The notes under the pieces are model-generated. The model searched no databases, was not told the DNA's origin, and saw only the letters and a program-made list of their open reading frames with translations. From Richelia intracellularis HH01 (GTDB lineage Bacteria; Cyanobacteriota; Cyanobacteriia; Cyanobacteriales; Nostocaceae), in the NCBI RefSeq assembly GCF_000350105.1, contig NZ_CAIY01000080.1, forward strand, positions 1-64,000: a DNA stretch of 64,000 nt, in the 5' to 3' direction. Position 1 is the first letter of the stretch. Every line of letters begins with the position of its first letter. Of the stretch, positions 42,131 to 53,723 are shown one piece after another. The translations under genes and the position numbers were made by a program.

Positions 42131-42404
42131 GTTTTCTTTATGATTTTTAATCATAACAAACTTGTCTGGATTATGCTAGTTTTTTTCAAAAAACTTCTGG
42201 GCTTATTTCTTGAGTTTTAGGATTACACTCAAAATACTATCCTATCTTTCTTTATATTTTAGAAGGTTAGGACTACATGAGAACTGTGCTTCTATAACAA
42301 ATTCTAATGTTGAACAGTCTACTGAAAAACTTATTGTAATAGGCTGGCCTGTTAGTCGCTTTATAATGTAAACTCGGCAGGTCTTCCTAACCCAAAATCT
42401 TTTT

Positions 42405-42929
42405 ATGCCCTCAGGTAGGATACATGATCGCATTACATTATGGACTTTGCCATGGTTAGCCACAATAGTCTTCTGGCAAACTTATAGTGGTAATGTTACT
42501 TTATTGATTGTTGGCGGGTTCCTGTTTGGAGGATTAATGTTTGGTCCTGATTTGGATATTTACTCCCGTCATTACAAACGTTGGGGTTGGTTTCGGTGGG
42601 TTTGGCTTCCTTATCAAAAAAGTCTACGTCATCGCTCTTTTCTCTCCCATGGTCCCATTATTGGTACTACTTTGCGGTTGATTTATTTGTTTTGTGTCGT
42701 CTGTTTATTTTGGTTTTTGTTGTTGTTATTTACCCGAGATATCCTTAATTTAAATTGGAATTGGGAGATAGCAGGAAAATCCATATTTCATTATCGGAAA
42801 GAGTTTTTTACCTTATTTTTGGGAATGGAGTTAGGAGCCATGAGTCATTATTTAATTGATTGGACGAGTTCAGTCTACAAGGATTTAAAAAAAAAGGTAT
42901 TTATGACTGGCTATCCAGTGGAAAAATAA
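42405..42929 (+). CDS. Membrane metal-binding protein of the cyanobacterial hypothetical family
   Basis: A 174 aa protein opening MPSGRIHDRITLWTLPWLA with a His-Asp pair near the N-terminus, then FGPDLDIYSRHYKRWGWFRW, RHRSFLSHGP and HYLIDWTSS. Spaced His and Asp residues in an integral membrane setting (three to four hydrophobic segments, for example LIYLFCVVCLFWFLLLLF) match the family annotated as metal-binding or membrane-bound metal-dependent hydrolase-like in cyanobacteria. Activity is not established. The ATG at 42405 is the natural family start (MPSGxxHDRI). It begins about 275 bases from the tRNA-Val gene, which reads the other way. The length is near that of homologues. Confidence 0.8.
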   Translation: MPSGRIHDRITLWTLPWLATIVFWQTYSGNVTLLIVGGFLFGGLMFGPDLDIYSRHYKRWGWFRWVWLPYQKSLRHRSFLSHGPIIGTTLRLIYLFCVVCLFWFLLLLFTRDILNLNWNWEIAGKSIFHYRKEFFTLFLGMELGAMSHYLIDWTSSVYKDLKKKVFMTGYPVEK

Positions 42930-44508
42930 AGAAGCATAAAATAAGTGATCGTACTAACAAGTTACCACAGACAAAAATTAGTAAGAGTCGCAGTCGCATA
43001 AAGTAAACCCATAAAAAGTTCATAAGGACAACCTTAATAACTCTTTAAAAACTCTGAGAAAAACAGTATTATGTATACTGCGATAGCATCTTGATTTAAA
43101 TTTAGTTTGGTATTTTCGGAGTCTAAAAACTAGAATAAGAGAATAATGATATTACCGTCATATAAATTTAGAAGATTAGTAAGTTTGTGTAAAACCAAAA
43201 AAATTAAAGTATAGAGTCTATTTAATCAGATATCATTTCTAGAATTACTATTATTTGAGTAAAGCTATATGTATGGCTAAGTGCAATTTATTAGAATTAG
43301 ATTGAAGAATCTAATCATATATTATAACACTTATTATTACTGAGAAATTAGAATCCTATTTAATAGCAGTATACAATTAAGCATTGCAATATAAATTAGG
43401 TTATATAGTGTTCATATAAACCCATAATTTATCGCAAATTTTTTAATATACACAACTAAAGTTCCTACTGTGAATTCACCCTCGGCTAAATGGTAGTAGG
43501 GAAATCAATTCCCCCTATTAACTTTATTTTGAAACACACCTGAAGAAAGATTTAGCCCAGTTACAACTAATCCTACAAGACGACCTAATCCATTCAAAAT
43601 TCGGTAGAATCCTTGTAAGTAAATAATCTCTCCTGTATGTATTCTCATTATTAGCCCAGGGGATATTCCTAGACTAACAGACTATTCTCTAACTAGAGTA
43701 GTTAGCATTCCTGTCAAAATATTTGTAATCAAGAGAAAGCAAATAATAATACCCAGAATACGGTGATACTTACGGTATAAATGCTTCATGTTAAAGGCTT
43801 TAAAACATAAGATAAATTAGGGAATCGGTAAACAAATAAAGGGGCTTGGTAAACAAATTAAGAAGAGTACTAATAATAACTGACGCAATCAACAATCTAA
43901 TATCTTCAATTCTTGATGTTTAATTTAGTAATTATATAATAGTATATGTTCAAATAAAAGGTATATTAGAAGTATTTTCAACCCATACACAGAATATGTT
44001 ACAAACACCAGCTTATTAGTATAATGCAGGTAAATAATATTATCCTCTGATTTTGATTCAATATCCTATCTGAAAATCGATTGTTCAAAGAACAGACTAA
44101 CATATATACTTCCACCCATATTTATTAATGGGTATATGAAATAGATTATAAATAGATATTAGTTTGGAAGATAGGAGATTTTCACTTGAGAACCCTAAAC
44201 ACAAAAATTGAATTCCGATTGATGAAAACTAAAGATACACCTGCGAAAACTTGTCAGCATGTCAAATTAACAGAGTGTTAGTTTTATAATTATAAGATTA
44301 GAGCTAGAGTAATCTATACACAAATAATTATGACTGTTTGTACCCCGAAATCCTATACTTATATAAGATTTTTCGTAAGATTATATAGATATAGGTTTTC
44401 TTGGAGTTTTACCATACTATAGACTATTTTCCATCTAAGAGGAGTTTTCCCTAATTTTTGATTAGATGTCATCCTCAAATGAAAGTGGTATATAGTAAAT
44501 GAAATACC
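42930..44508. other. 1.6 kb gap with a one-stop pseudogene
   Basis: Apart from the pseudogene at 43505-43789, the region is featureless and AT-rich. Confidence 0.55.
43505..43789 (-). pseudogene. Small PepSY-associated-type membrane protein with one in-frame stop
   Basis: From ATG 43789 a 94-codon frame ends in TGA at 43505-43507 and is interrupted once, by TAG at codon 36 (43682-43684). It reads MKHLYRKYHRILGIIICFLL (first helix), then LTGMLTTLVRE, stop, SVSLGISPGLIMRIHTGEII, FYRILNGLGRLVGLVVTGLN (second helix). The pattern of a basic N-terminus, two helices, I-H-x-G and N-G-L-G-x-x-G-L-x-x-T-G matches small two-helix PepSY-associated membrane proteins common in Nostocales. The stop sits where relatives have tryptophan as I recall (RE-W), so a single TGG to TAG change would explain it. 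Otherwise the gene looks fresh. Confidence 0.75.
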
Positions 44509-45729
44509 TTAATTGACAGCCTCCGGTAGAATTAGCATTGCATCTCCAAAAGAATAGAAACGATATCCAGAAATGATTGCTTGTTGGTAAATATTTAATA
44601 ATCTTTCTCTCCCAATTAAAGCACTCACCAACATCAATAAACTAGAACGGGGCAAATGAAAGTTAGTAATTAAGCCATCAACTACTTTCCACTTATAACC
44701 AGGATAAATAAACAAGTTACTCTTACCACAAAATGGTTGAACTGCTCCTGACGCTGCAGCTGATTCTAAAGATCTTACCACTGTTGTTCCTACCGCAATA
44801 ATACGACCTCCATCTGCTCGGGTCTTGTGAATTTTTTCTACTGTTTCAGCAGAAACCTTAATCCACTCCCCATGCATTTTATGCTTTGTAATGTTTTCTA
44901 CTTCCACCGGACGGAATGTACCTATGCCGACATGAAGAGTTACAAATGCCTGATTAATACCTCGTGATTGCAATTTTTTCAGTAAACTTGGTGTAAAGTG
45001 TAGTCCTGCTGTGGGTGCTGCAACTGCTCCTGGATATTCTGCATATATCGTTTGGTATTTTTCCTTCCCAGAATGGTTCTTATTAATATAAGGGGGTAAA
45101 GGTATTTCCCCAAATACATCTAATAGTTCTATTAAACTTATCCCTTCTGGCAATTCAAATCTTAATAATCTCCCTCCGGTTGCTTGATCACTTCCTACTA
45201 CAGTTGCTTTCATTTCTCTGCCTAAATTAAACTTACTTCCATTCTTCTGTGTTCCAGTAGTAAAAATAAGTTCTGTTCCCAACTTGAAACGCTTTCCTGG
45301 CTTAACTAAAGCTAACCAATAATTATGCTGCCTCTCCTCTAATAGTAACACTTCTATTTCTGCTCCTGTGGACTTATGGCCATGTAACCTGGCCGGAATA
45401 ACTCTGGTGTTATTCATCACTAGTAAATCTCCTGGCTGAAGTATATTAGGTAAATTACGGAATACTTCACAAGTAGGTTGTTTACTATTACCAGTATTAA
45501 CAGAATCAACTATCAAGAGTTTAGAACTATCCCTAGGAGAGGCAGGATTTTGAGCAATGATGTCTATAGGTAATTCATAGTCATATCCAGATAAACACAA
45601 TTCTAGATTATTAACAGCTAAGACACTATTACTATTCTGTTTTAGTGGTAAGCCAAGAGCAGAGGCGGTTTTCATTTCATTGTTTCCCTGATTCGAAACA
45701 GTATTTTCACCAGTCATATGTTTTGTCAT
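44509..45729 (-). CDS. queA: tRNA preQ1(34) S-adenosylmethionine ribosyltransferase-isomerase
   Basis: Transfers and isomerises the ribosyl part of SAM onto preQ1 in tRNA, giving epoxyqueuosine at the wobble position. Family motifs are present: [48 protein letters not shown], the hallmark [31 protein letters not shown] and [21 protein letters not shown] non-conserved lead of about 45 residues precedes the core. The frame starts with TTG at 45756; ATG at 45729 (MTKHMTGEN) is used here, and ATG at 45717 is also possible. No strong ribosome binding site decides. The enzyme is about 406 aa and complete. No other queuosine gene is present. Confidence 0.96.
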   Translation of the reverse strand: MTKHMTGENTVSNQGNNEMKTASALGLPLKQNSNSVLAVNNLELCLSGYDYELPIDIIAQNPASPRDSSKLLIVDSVNTGNSKQPTCEVFRNLPNILQPGDLLVMNNTRVIPARLHGHKSTGAEIEVLLLEERQHNYWLALVKPGKRFKLGTELIFTTGTQKNGSKFNLGREMKATVVGSDQATGGRLLRFELPEGISLIELLDVFGEIPLPPYINKNHSGKEKYQTIYAEYPGAVAAPTAGLHFTPSLLKKLQSRGINQAFVTLHVGIGTFRPVEVENITKHKMHGEWIKVSAETVEKIHKTRADGGRIIAVGTTVVRSLESAAASGAVQPFCGKSNLFIYPGYKWKVVDGLITNFHLPRSSLLMLVSALIGRERLLNIYQQAIISGYRFYSFGDAMLILPEAVN

Positions 45730-48131
45730 TGATTTATTAATATTTAAAGAAAGCAAAAATATTGATTACAAGAGTTTTTGAGAAATACAAATATAATACA
45801 AAGTTAATAACATTGAATAAATGAGAACGATTTTAAGGACTGAGTAGATGTTTAACCGAAAATAATCGATAAAGCTCAATTAATATAATTGGTATGGGTT
45901 CACAGTAATTCTTCTGTTTCCCACACTAATTAATGTACCTGTGGAGAAGGATGCGATACCCAATTATTCATCCCTACAGCCATGTAATGAGAAATATAAT
46001 ATATCAAGCGCATTACTATGTGGAGAGATTATAAATGATTTCAGAGGGGGTTTGAAAATTAAGGGATTCTGTAAAATTCAATAAATTAATTATGGAGACA
46101 TAAGCAATTGAAAATTATATTACAAGTGAAATTTTAACCACCTTGTTTTTAAACCTTCTACTAATATTTTTTTTGTACTCTGGTATATTTATTTTGTCGC
46201 AAAATAAATATACCACTGTGGATTCTTCAGTTTGTATCTGATACCAGATCTTACTTATTTTCCCACAAATATCATGTTCGATATCAGAGCAAATAATTGT
46301 ATCAACTTATCTTCTCTCAATTTTGAATATAAATGGAGAATGTTTTCACTCAAAATATCAACATTAAATAGCTATACACCCAAGATTTTATATTTGCTTT
46401 TGTGGATTTATAGCTTTTCTTTTCTATTAGTGTTATCCAACAAGTTATTCTTTGATATCTGACGAAGTAATACCCAATTTATTTTTTTATGTTGGAGTTG
46501 AAGATATAATGGTTTGTTTATAATCATATGGGCACTCTTTCACTTCAAATTATCATTCTTAGGAAGAATACCAACATTTGACTTCCTTAAGATATAGATA
46601 TATTGGATCTTAGTCATAGTAATTGGTATCTTGCTTGTAGAATATGTTTTAAGGGGTAAGATTTTTTCGAGTTTAATATTTACTCAATTTCTATTGTTTT
46701 CTATGCTAGGCTACCCACTTTTTATTCTCTGTCGTTTTTAGTCAAGTTGTCAAATGATGGTTTGCTCTGCTATACAAACTAGTTTTTATTTCCTAAATTT
46801 AGACTGAAATCCTTGTAAATTAAGTAAACTTACACATAGTACAAGGTGGCTGTTACCCTAACGGAGAAGATTGTGAATGAATATATAAGGGATGTAGAAA
46901 TGGTTTTAATTCGAAGCAACAATATAGAATACTTGTATTATTTGGCGAATGCCAGCCCCAATTTGTGTATGGTCTATACATAAATAAATTCCCATTTCCT
47001 TGCTCACAGTTATTCATCAAAATAGATGTTTGGATTGTTAGGGTCAAGCTGGCAAAATAATTAAGCTCTCGGTAAGAGAGTAATATTCGTGCTTGTTTAA
47101 CTGATCTAAAGTATTAGCTATAAAATGCCAAGATGTGCAAAAATTAGTCTTTGGTATTTGGAAACAGGGGAGAATAATCTAGTTGATTTTATGTATTGCT
47201 ATCATGTTACGACCGTATCTCATGGCAATCAAGCATCAAAAAAAAAGAGATTGAAAGCTCTCAATAAGGATTTGTGAGAGGTTTAGGTTATTGCCTAGAA
47301 ACTTGCTCCTAACCAATATTAATTTGAATGATTTTATTCCACTATAATATAAACGATAATAGTTAGATTTTTCCTGATGACCTCTACCTAATAAGCCCTG
47401 AATTATAGAACAATAAAAAATGTGTTTATCTATTCTTCAGAAAATCAGCAATCTGTTCTCATAATAGGATGCTATACTAATCCTATATTTTCATAAACTC
47501 ACCAAAAGTAGACATCATATTGATATTATCAGTTTAAACTACTCGTACACAGATTATGGATTTATAAAATTATTTCAATGGTTTAGCTTATTAATAAGTT
47601 ACCCAAACTAGCAAGACTTAATAAGTTTCGAAGCTCTTCAACGTAATAGATTGCCTATAGTTTACAACAGCATTTATTCTAAACCCCAGTTTATAATTCA
47701 GTAGGATAGCTCATTATTTATAATGATAAAAACCCCCTCCTATTATTTTTTCATTAAGGTTTGATAGCCAAAAAATAGCAACATAGAATAAATAGAAATA
47801 ATTTTTAACCTGGATACATAACTAAAAGCATTTCTGTACTTACATCTTTAATCTGAATAGGTGATGATTTGTTTACATATAATGGTTAAAAGAGGATATT
47901 CGTCACAAGCTCAACTATTATCATTAACTCTTTCTGATGGTATTAGCAACGGCTAATATATAATCACCTATCAGCACTAGTAATATTTACTCTACACATA
48001 ATGGTAAAAAAGTAGTATTCTGCAAAAATTAAAACTTATAGCATGTATATTCTCATGTGATATATCATCCTAAGATACCAAATGTTAGGATAATAAATTA
48101 AAGGGTAGTTTATCTTAAATAAAATATTAAG
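45730..48131. other. 2.4 kb gap with one palindrome
   Basis: This is the longest gene-free stretch of the interior. It holds the 16 bp inverted repeat at 46181-46215. Short frames at 46232-46462 (plus) and around 46853-47050 (minus, with patches such as MGIYLCIDHTQIGAGIRQII) may be chance or remnants; none is identified. Confidence 0.55.
46181..46215. repeat. Perfect inverted repeat, 16 bp arms, 3 nt spacer
   Basis: Arms 46181-46196 and 46200-46215 pair perfectly with loop TCG. It lies about 450 bases upstream of queA's start and 1.9 kb before the next gene, so it is not at any gene end. Confidence 0.93.
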
Positions 48132-48671
48132 ATGATTATTAGATTTATTAATAAATTTCAAAAAGCTCAAAACAAATATAATAAAAGCTTTGAGCTTTTC
48201 GCCTGCTTATTTATAACAGGATTTTTCTGGATTGTAGTGTCTATTTACTTTACTCCCTTTGCATCAGCAATCAACTATAATAATCGAATTCTAGAATCAA
48301 CTGATTTTTCTAGACAGGATTTAACAGATTCTAGTTTTGATCATGCTAATCTCCGTAAAAGTAATTTTAGTAACTCTAATCTGCAGGGGGTGAGATTTTT
48401 CTCAGCAAACTTGTCTAGAAGTAATTTTACTGGTAGTAACATGAGATATTCTGATTTAGAATCAGCCCGTTTGACTAATGCAAACCTCACAAATACAATT
48501 TTAGAAGGGGCTTTTTGTACTAATACCCTATTTGATGGCTCAATCATTAACGGTGCAGATTTCACAGACGTTTACTTCCGCACTTCTGTACGAAATAAGC
48601 TCTGTGAAGTAGCTAAAGGTAACAATCCAACCACTGGCAGAAAAACCCGTGACACATTAATGTGCCCCTGA
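48132..48671 (+). CDS. Exported pentapeptide-repeat protein (probably thylakoid lumen)
   Basis: A 179 aa protein with a basic start, a hydrophobic segment (about 22-41, ELFACLFITGFFWIVVSIY) and a possible signal-peptidase site at ASA (44-46). Residues about 57-150 are pentapeptide repeats of the A(D/N)LXX kind: DFSRQDLTDSSFDHANLRKS, NFSNSNLQGVRFFSANLSRS, NLTNTILEGAFCTN and NGADFTDVYF, predicted to form a right-handed square beta helix. A C-terminal extension (about 152-179) with two cysteines and KGNNPTTGRKTRDTLMC resembles lumenal pentapeptide proteins such as the chloroplast TL15/TL20.3 group, which suggests export to the lumen. The biochemical role of these proteins is unknown. It is isolated by long gaps on both sides. 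Confidence 0.88.
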   Translation: MIIRFINKFQKAQNKYNKSFELFACLFITGFFWIVVSIYFTPFASAINYNNRILESTDFSRQDLTDSSFDHANLRKSNFSNSNLQGVRFFSANLSRSNFTGSNMRYSDLESARLTNANLTNTILEGAFCTNTLFDGSIINGADFTDVYFRTSVRNKLCEVAKGNNPTTGRKTRDTLMCP

Positions 48672-50575
48672 AGAATATAATATATGTCTCAGGTTGAAAT
48701 AAATCATATTTTGCATTATTCATTAAGTGCAATATAGAGTTATATTAGTACATGACTTATCTCTATCTGCTGAGATTTATTCTCGACCTAACACTAAGAT
48801 GACTTTAAATTCATCTAATTCTTGAGTACAAACTATCAAAATCCTATTTTACTCAAGTGAGATGAATGGAAAATACCAGAAGACGTATCCTAAATTTTTC
48901 ATAATTCTATGTATAATTTATATTAAGTAATAATGAAATTATTACTAATAACAGGACTATATTTTAAATAAACTCTAGTAACAATACAACTCAAAATCCT
49001 TGGGGCGATTATCTTCGCTATTTTAGGGCATCAGTATAACTAAATATTTAAGAATATTTCTGAATTTAGGAGTATAAGGAAGCTATAAAATATATATCCT
49101 GTTTTTCTGTAACTATAAGCATATTCTTTATGATTTTCCATGTCTGCTTTTTATCAGCATAAACAAGTTAATTTGGATATTTAGTTTTCATGATCCCTTA
49201 AAAATTATCCACATTTGATTTTTTCTGACACTCCTCCTTACAGAAGGGTAAAATTTTGTATCCAAGGTCTTTGATAAGATTACTCCACTTAAAATAGAAC
49301 TAATAATCTCTTCTCTGAATATGCTGTTATGACATATTTGAAATAATATCTTCGCTTCTTAGCAGAATAATCCAGTTTTTGTTTTCCCTAGATATCAATG
49401 GTCTTGAATGAGACTTTCAACTCTGTAAATGAAAAACTACTCAGCCCCACAAAAATGATTAATAAAAATATTTATATATGTTCTAATTAAATCTTTGATA
49501 ATGCAGTTTCTTAGCCAAAAGTACACTAAGATATTCTTTATAATCTATGTATATAAGAATAGGCTTAAATTAATTTTAAAACCTAATAATTATCACAAAA
49601 ATTTTTAATAAATCAATATCTTGGATAATATTTAACATAAAAATTATCGGTCATTATAATTGAATAACCAAGTCTTAATATCATGCTAAAAAGTATATTG
49701 GAGCAAAAATAACTATTTGTTGCTCATAGATGATAATGAACGTTGTAAGAAGATTATCACAAGTATTTCTGCTCAATTCAATTTGGTCATCACCCATATC
49801 AGTTGCTCTCGGTTCAGCAATACTCAAAACTGATTATTGCTGCTATCTGGTTACTAAATTCACTACTTTCTCTTATATTCCGAAAATCCGACATGTTAAG
49901 GCAGTCATTTTTCCGACTAAAAAAATATCTGCTCAATTTTTGTATGGTTAGTTTGTTTTCAGGGATTAGATTGCTGATAAACCCGTAGTGCAGATATGTT
50001 AAATCTTCAAATTAGGGTTTACTAATGTCAATCAAAATAGTTGCGTTTATACTTTATGTAAGTAATTTCATATACTACAAGAAAATTTTTACAAAATACT
50101 TAAAGTTTTAAACCCTAACTAAGGGATGTTACTAATTTTATGGTGGACAATTTATAAGCGATGTCAAGATTATATTTTGTTAGTTTTTGATAGAAAGCAA
50201 AATCACCTATGTTTTCCTATTTCTGTGAGTATTTATTGGTGGCACTTTTCATTGTTGAAATATATATTCAGAAAGCTCCTATGTAAAAAGGTGATATTAC
50301 TTTACTAAAATTTGAGTATATTTTAGAATTAAAATATACTCAGAATATTTATTGTTGCTGCTGAATAATAAATTAATGAGCATTCACCAGAACCAATAAT
50401 ATACTACTACAAGTAAAAATTTGATTTTTAAATATTTATTTATACTTGCCTTATTATTATTAATAAAGCATTATATAGATATGACATACTTATTTGATTA
50501 TATTAGAAACAAATAATTATCTATAAATAATCACGAAAATCTAGAATTTGAATGTAGTATCATTTCCCAGAGCCA
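48672..50575. other. 1.9 kb gap with a 13 bp inverted repeat
   Basis: Arms 50313-50325 and 50330-50342 pair perfectly around GAAT. Overlapping short frames at 49730-49988 and 50126-50308 are hydrophobic and uninformative. No gene is supported. Confidence 0.5.
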
Positions 50576-52903
50576 GTGCTATCAGAATCAGAATCTGCAG
50601 GAAATAAACATTTGTCTCCTGCTTCCTTAACTATCGAAAAAGCCATTTCAAACATTCGTAAAGGTTTACGTACAGAACAGCAATCCATGATTGACTGGGA
50701 ACATGGGCCCCTGGCAGTATCTGCAGTTCCTGGTGCAGGGAAGTCTACAGGTATGGCTGCAGCGGTAGCAACTGCAATCGCACGCCAATATTTACAATCA
50801 GCTACTGGCTTCCATCTCCCAAACCAGGGTCAGCTGGTTGTAGTGACTGTTACACGTTCTGCAGCAGAAAATATCAAGACGAAAATCCGTCAATTTCTTC
50901 AGAGTAGTCTGTCTTTGCCCCCAATTGGTTTTACAGTTTATACCCTTCATGGTTTAGCATTAAATATTGCTAATAATCACCCGAATTTATCTGGTCTGGA
51001 TTTGGAAAATGTCTCTTTAATTTTGCCTAACAAATCTCACTACTTGATTCGTAATGCTGTGGAACAATGGATTACTAAACATCCTGAAAATTATTATTCC
51101 CTATCACAAGGAATAAAATTTGATGGGGAAGAAACAGAACTATTACGTCGCCAGTTAATAATTCGGACAGAAGTCCTACCAGATTTGGCATCTACTACTA
51201 TTCATGAAGCCAAAAGCCTAGGACTGTTGCCCCCAGATTTACAACAATTGAGCAAATATACCACCGATAAATACTCGATTTTAAAGATAGCATCAGAATT
51301 ATACGAATTATATGATGACTTAATGCAACAGCAGGATTTCATAGACTATGATGACATGATTCTTGCAGCATTGCGAGTACTAAAAAATCCTGATGCCCGG
51401 AAGGCTGAACAGAAAAAAGTTTTTGCTATTTTTGAAGATGAAGCTCAAGATTCTAGTCCTCTACAAACTAAATTATTGGAAATTCTGGCAGCAAAAATAG
51501 AAGATAATAAAATTTACTCATCTCCATTTAATTTGGTACGAGTTGGCGATCCTAACCAAGCCATTAATTCTACCTTTACACCAGCTGATCCTATTTATTT
51601 CCGTAAATTTTGCACAAGTTGTGATAAGGAAGGTCGGTTAATCACCATGAGCCAGGCTGGTCGTAGTGCTTCAATAATAATGGAAGCAGCCAACTTTACT
51701 ATGGCGTGGGTAAATAGTAAGTGTGCCGAAGCACAGCAAGTTCTACCCTTCTGCTATCAGAAAATTTACCCTATTGATATAAATAGTCCTCAACTGAATG
51801 TTAATCCTCAAGCCTTAGATAAAGGATTGGAATTACATATACCTGATGACATTTACCATACAGTAGAACTGCTAGTTCAGAAAGTAATAAATTTGTTTGC
51901 TCGAGAAGATACAAGTGGGATTAGTACTGCAATTCTAGTTCGTGATAATCGTCAAGGAAAATGGTTATCCAAAGTATTATATCCTATCTGTAAACAGCAT
52001 GGGATAAAACTTTATGATTTAGCAGAACAAGAACACCACTCTCACGTACCAGAGGAAGTATTAACTCTACTGCAATTTTGTGCCCGTCCACACTCGCCGG
52101 ATTACTTAAAAGCTGCATTGACAGTAATGGAACAAAGGAAACTAATCGATTTTCAAGACTTCAATGCTCTGTCTATCTTTCCAGAGGATTTTTTGTATCC
52201 TGGTCCCTTGGCTATAACCCAACCAGAACCAATTCAGACAGCAGCTCATTTGTGCCGTAGTCTACTCCATGCAAGATTAAAATTACCTCTTTATGAATTA
52301 ATTTCTTTCCTAGGATTAGCATTAAATTACAACCAAGCTGAACTCGCCACCGTTGATAAATTAGCAGAACGGGTGAATAAACAAATTGCTTACAATGCTT
52401 CTATAGATACTATGCTCATTACCTTACTTGACATAGTCAATTCTGAGCATTTTGAAACCGTAGATACAGAAAACATAGAAGTTCAATGTACTAATCCCGG
52501 TCAGCTAACTATAATTACTATGCATAAAGCCAAAGGTTTAGATTGGGATTGTGTATTTATGCCATTTCTGCATGATAATTTGATACCTGGAAAATTTTGG
52601 GTTCCTCCTCATAGCCAATTTCTGGGTGACTTTACTTTATCAGAGGTTGCTCGCACTCAAATCCGTTCAGCCTTCAATGCAGATTTACTAATTTTACCTA
52701 ATGCAGAAGAAGCTTGGACAAAAGCTAAATACCTAAAAATAGCAGAAGAATATCGGTTACTGTATGTGGCAATAACAAGAGCTAAAAGGTTTTTATGGAT
52801 GTCTGCAGCAAAAAAAGCTCCCTTTACTTGGAGCAAACCAGATAGTTTAAAAGAACAAGAACCTTGCCAATTATTTACAGCCATAAAAAGATATTTTCAT
52901 TGA
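50576..52903 (+). CDS. UvrD/Rep-family DNA helicase
   Basis: A 775 aa superfamily 1A helicase. Motif I is AVPGAGKST (50-58), motif Ia VVVTVTRSAAENIK, motif II FEDEAQDSSP, motif III GDPNQAINSTF, motif V ITMHKAKGLDWDCVF and motif VI EYRLLYVAITRAKR, in correct order, with 1A/1B and 2A/2B domains. It is a 3'-5' translocase on single-stranded DNA by family. It differs from canonical UvrD or PcrA in length and in the loose 1B/2B regions, and resembles a Nostocales-specific UvrD-like group; the biological pathway is not known. The frame begins at GTG 50576 (MLSESESAGNK). No recognisable ribosome binding site or partner gene is near. Confidence 0.93.
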   Translation: MLSESESAGNKHLSPASLTIEKAISNIRKGLRTEQQSMIDWEHGPLAVSAVPGAGKSTGMAAAVATAIARQYLQSATGFHLPNQGQLVVVTVTRSAAENIKTKIRQFLQSSLSLPPIGFTVYTLHGLALNIANNHPNLSGLDLENVSLILPNKSHYLIRNAVEQWITKHPENYYSLSQGIKFDGEETELLRRQLIIRTEVLPDLASTTIHEAKSLGLLPPDLQQLSKYTTDKYSILKIASELYELYDDLMQQQDFIDYDDMILAALRVLKNPDARKAEQKKVFAIFEDEAQDSSPLQTKLLEILAAKIEDNKIYSSPFNLVRVGDPNQAINSTFTPADPIYFRKFCTSCDKEGRLITMSQAGRSASIIMEAANFTMAWVNSKCAEAQQVLPFCYQKIYPIDINSPQLNVNPQALDKGLELHIPDDIYHTVELLVQKVINLFAREDTSGISTAILVRDNRQGKWLSKVLYPICKQHGIKLYDLAEQEHHSHVPEEVLTLLQFCARPHSPDYLKAALTVMEQRKLIDFQDFNALSIFPEDFLYPGPLAITQPEPIQTAAHLCRSLLHARLKLPLYELISFLGLALNYNQAELATVDKLAERVNKQIAYNASIDTMLITLLDIVNSEHFETVDTENIEVQCTNPGQLTIITMHKAKGLDWDCVFMPFLHDNLIPGKFWVPPHSQFLGDFTLSEVARTQIRSAFNADLLILPNAEEAWTKAKYLKIAEEYRLLYVAITRAKRFLWMSAAKKAPFTWSKPDSLKEQEPCQLFTAIKRYFH

Positions 52904-53723
52904 ATAAAACCCAAATTTAGTTTATTAAATAAGTAGTAAAAAGATTTGTAATTATCCAGGCTTACCAGATTAGGGAAATACTCATTAACAAAAATATTTA
53001 AGTTATCTATTCTAAAAATTAGAATAACGACTAGATACATATATTGACAAATTTCTATCCTAGTCATATGTAAATTGCTGAAATCATAAAAACCCCTAAT
53101 AGCTAAAATATTAGGTAGTATTTAATTAGTATGGAGAATATAGAAGAATTTTTCCTAGTTTTTTATAAAAAACTATTTGTAATATTGTTAAATTATATTT
53201 AGATATGATCAGAAAAAATCCAATTACTATTTACCATCATTTATTAAAAGTGCTGATATAGATGTATCATAAGAAAATCTTAATTATATTATTATCTGAA
53301 TATGTGACTCTTATTTATATACTTACTCAGTATCTACTTCTGTTTACATCTGGCTACTAAATTTAATATTCTCTTCTATGATAGAATTTCTCTAAGTAGA
53401 TTTTCTATAAATTATTCACGGTCCTAGAATTTTGTGTGGTGGTTATTAGGATAATTATATTTCTACGACATCATCAAAACTTTATTACGTAAAACAGGTT
53501 AAGTGGAGTATTTAAAGATTTATTTTTGATATGGAATCTCCGCAAAAATAATTACAAATATAACTAATGATATCGATCAGCTGTAAAGTTGAATTAATCA
53601 AAAGTCCTTTTATTTCAGTTAAACACTTGTAGATGATAACGGATATTATAAGCAAAGGTGTATGGAGAGTGAGAGAAAAGGAAATATATATTAATCTAAT
53701 ATTCAAAATTTACAATCTCCAAA
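52904..53723. other. 0.8 kb gap
   Basis: A 7 bp stem (CCTAATA/TATTAGG, about 53095-53115) is weak. No gene is visible. Confidence 0.55.

Noticed and set aside
46232..46462. Plus-strand 76-codon frame
   Set aside because: AT-driven composition and no recognisable domain; a hydrophobic end alone is not evidence.
49730..50308. Cluster of three short hydrophobic frames upstream of the helicase gene
   Set aside because: They overlap in different frames, have no start signals and match nothing I recognise.
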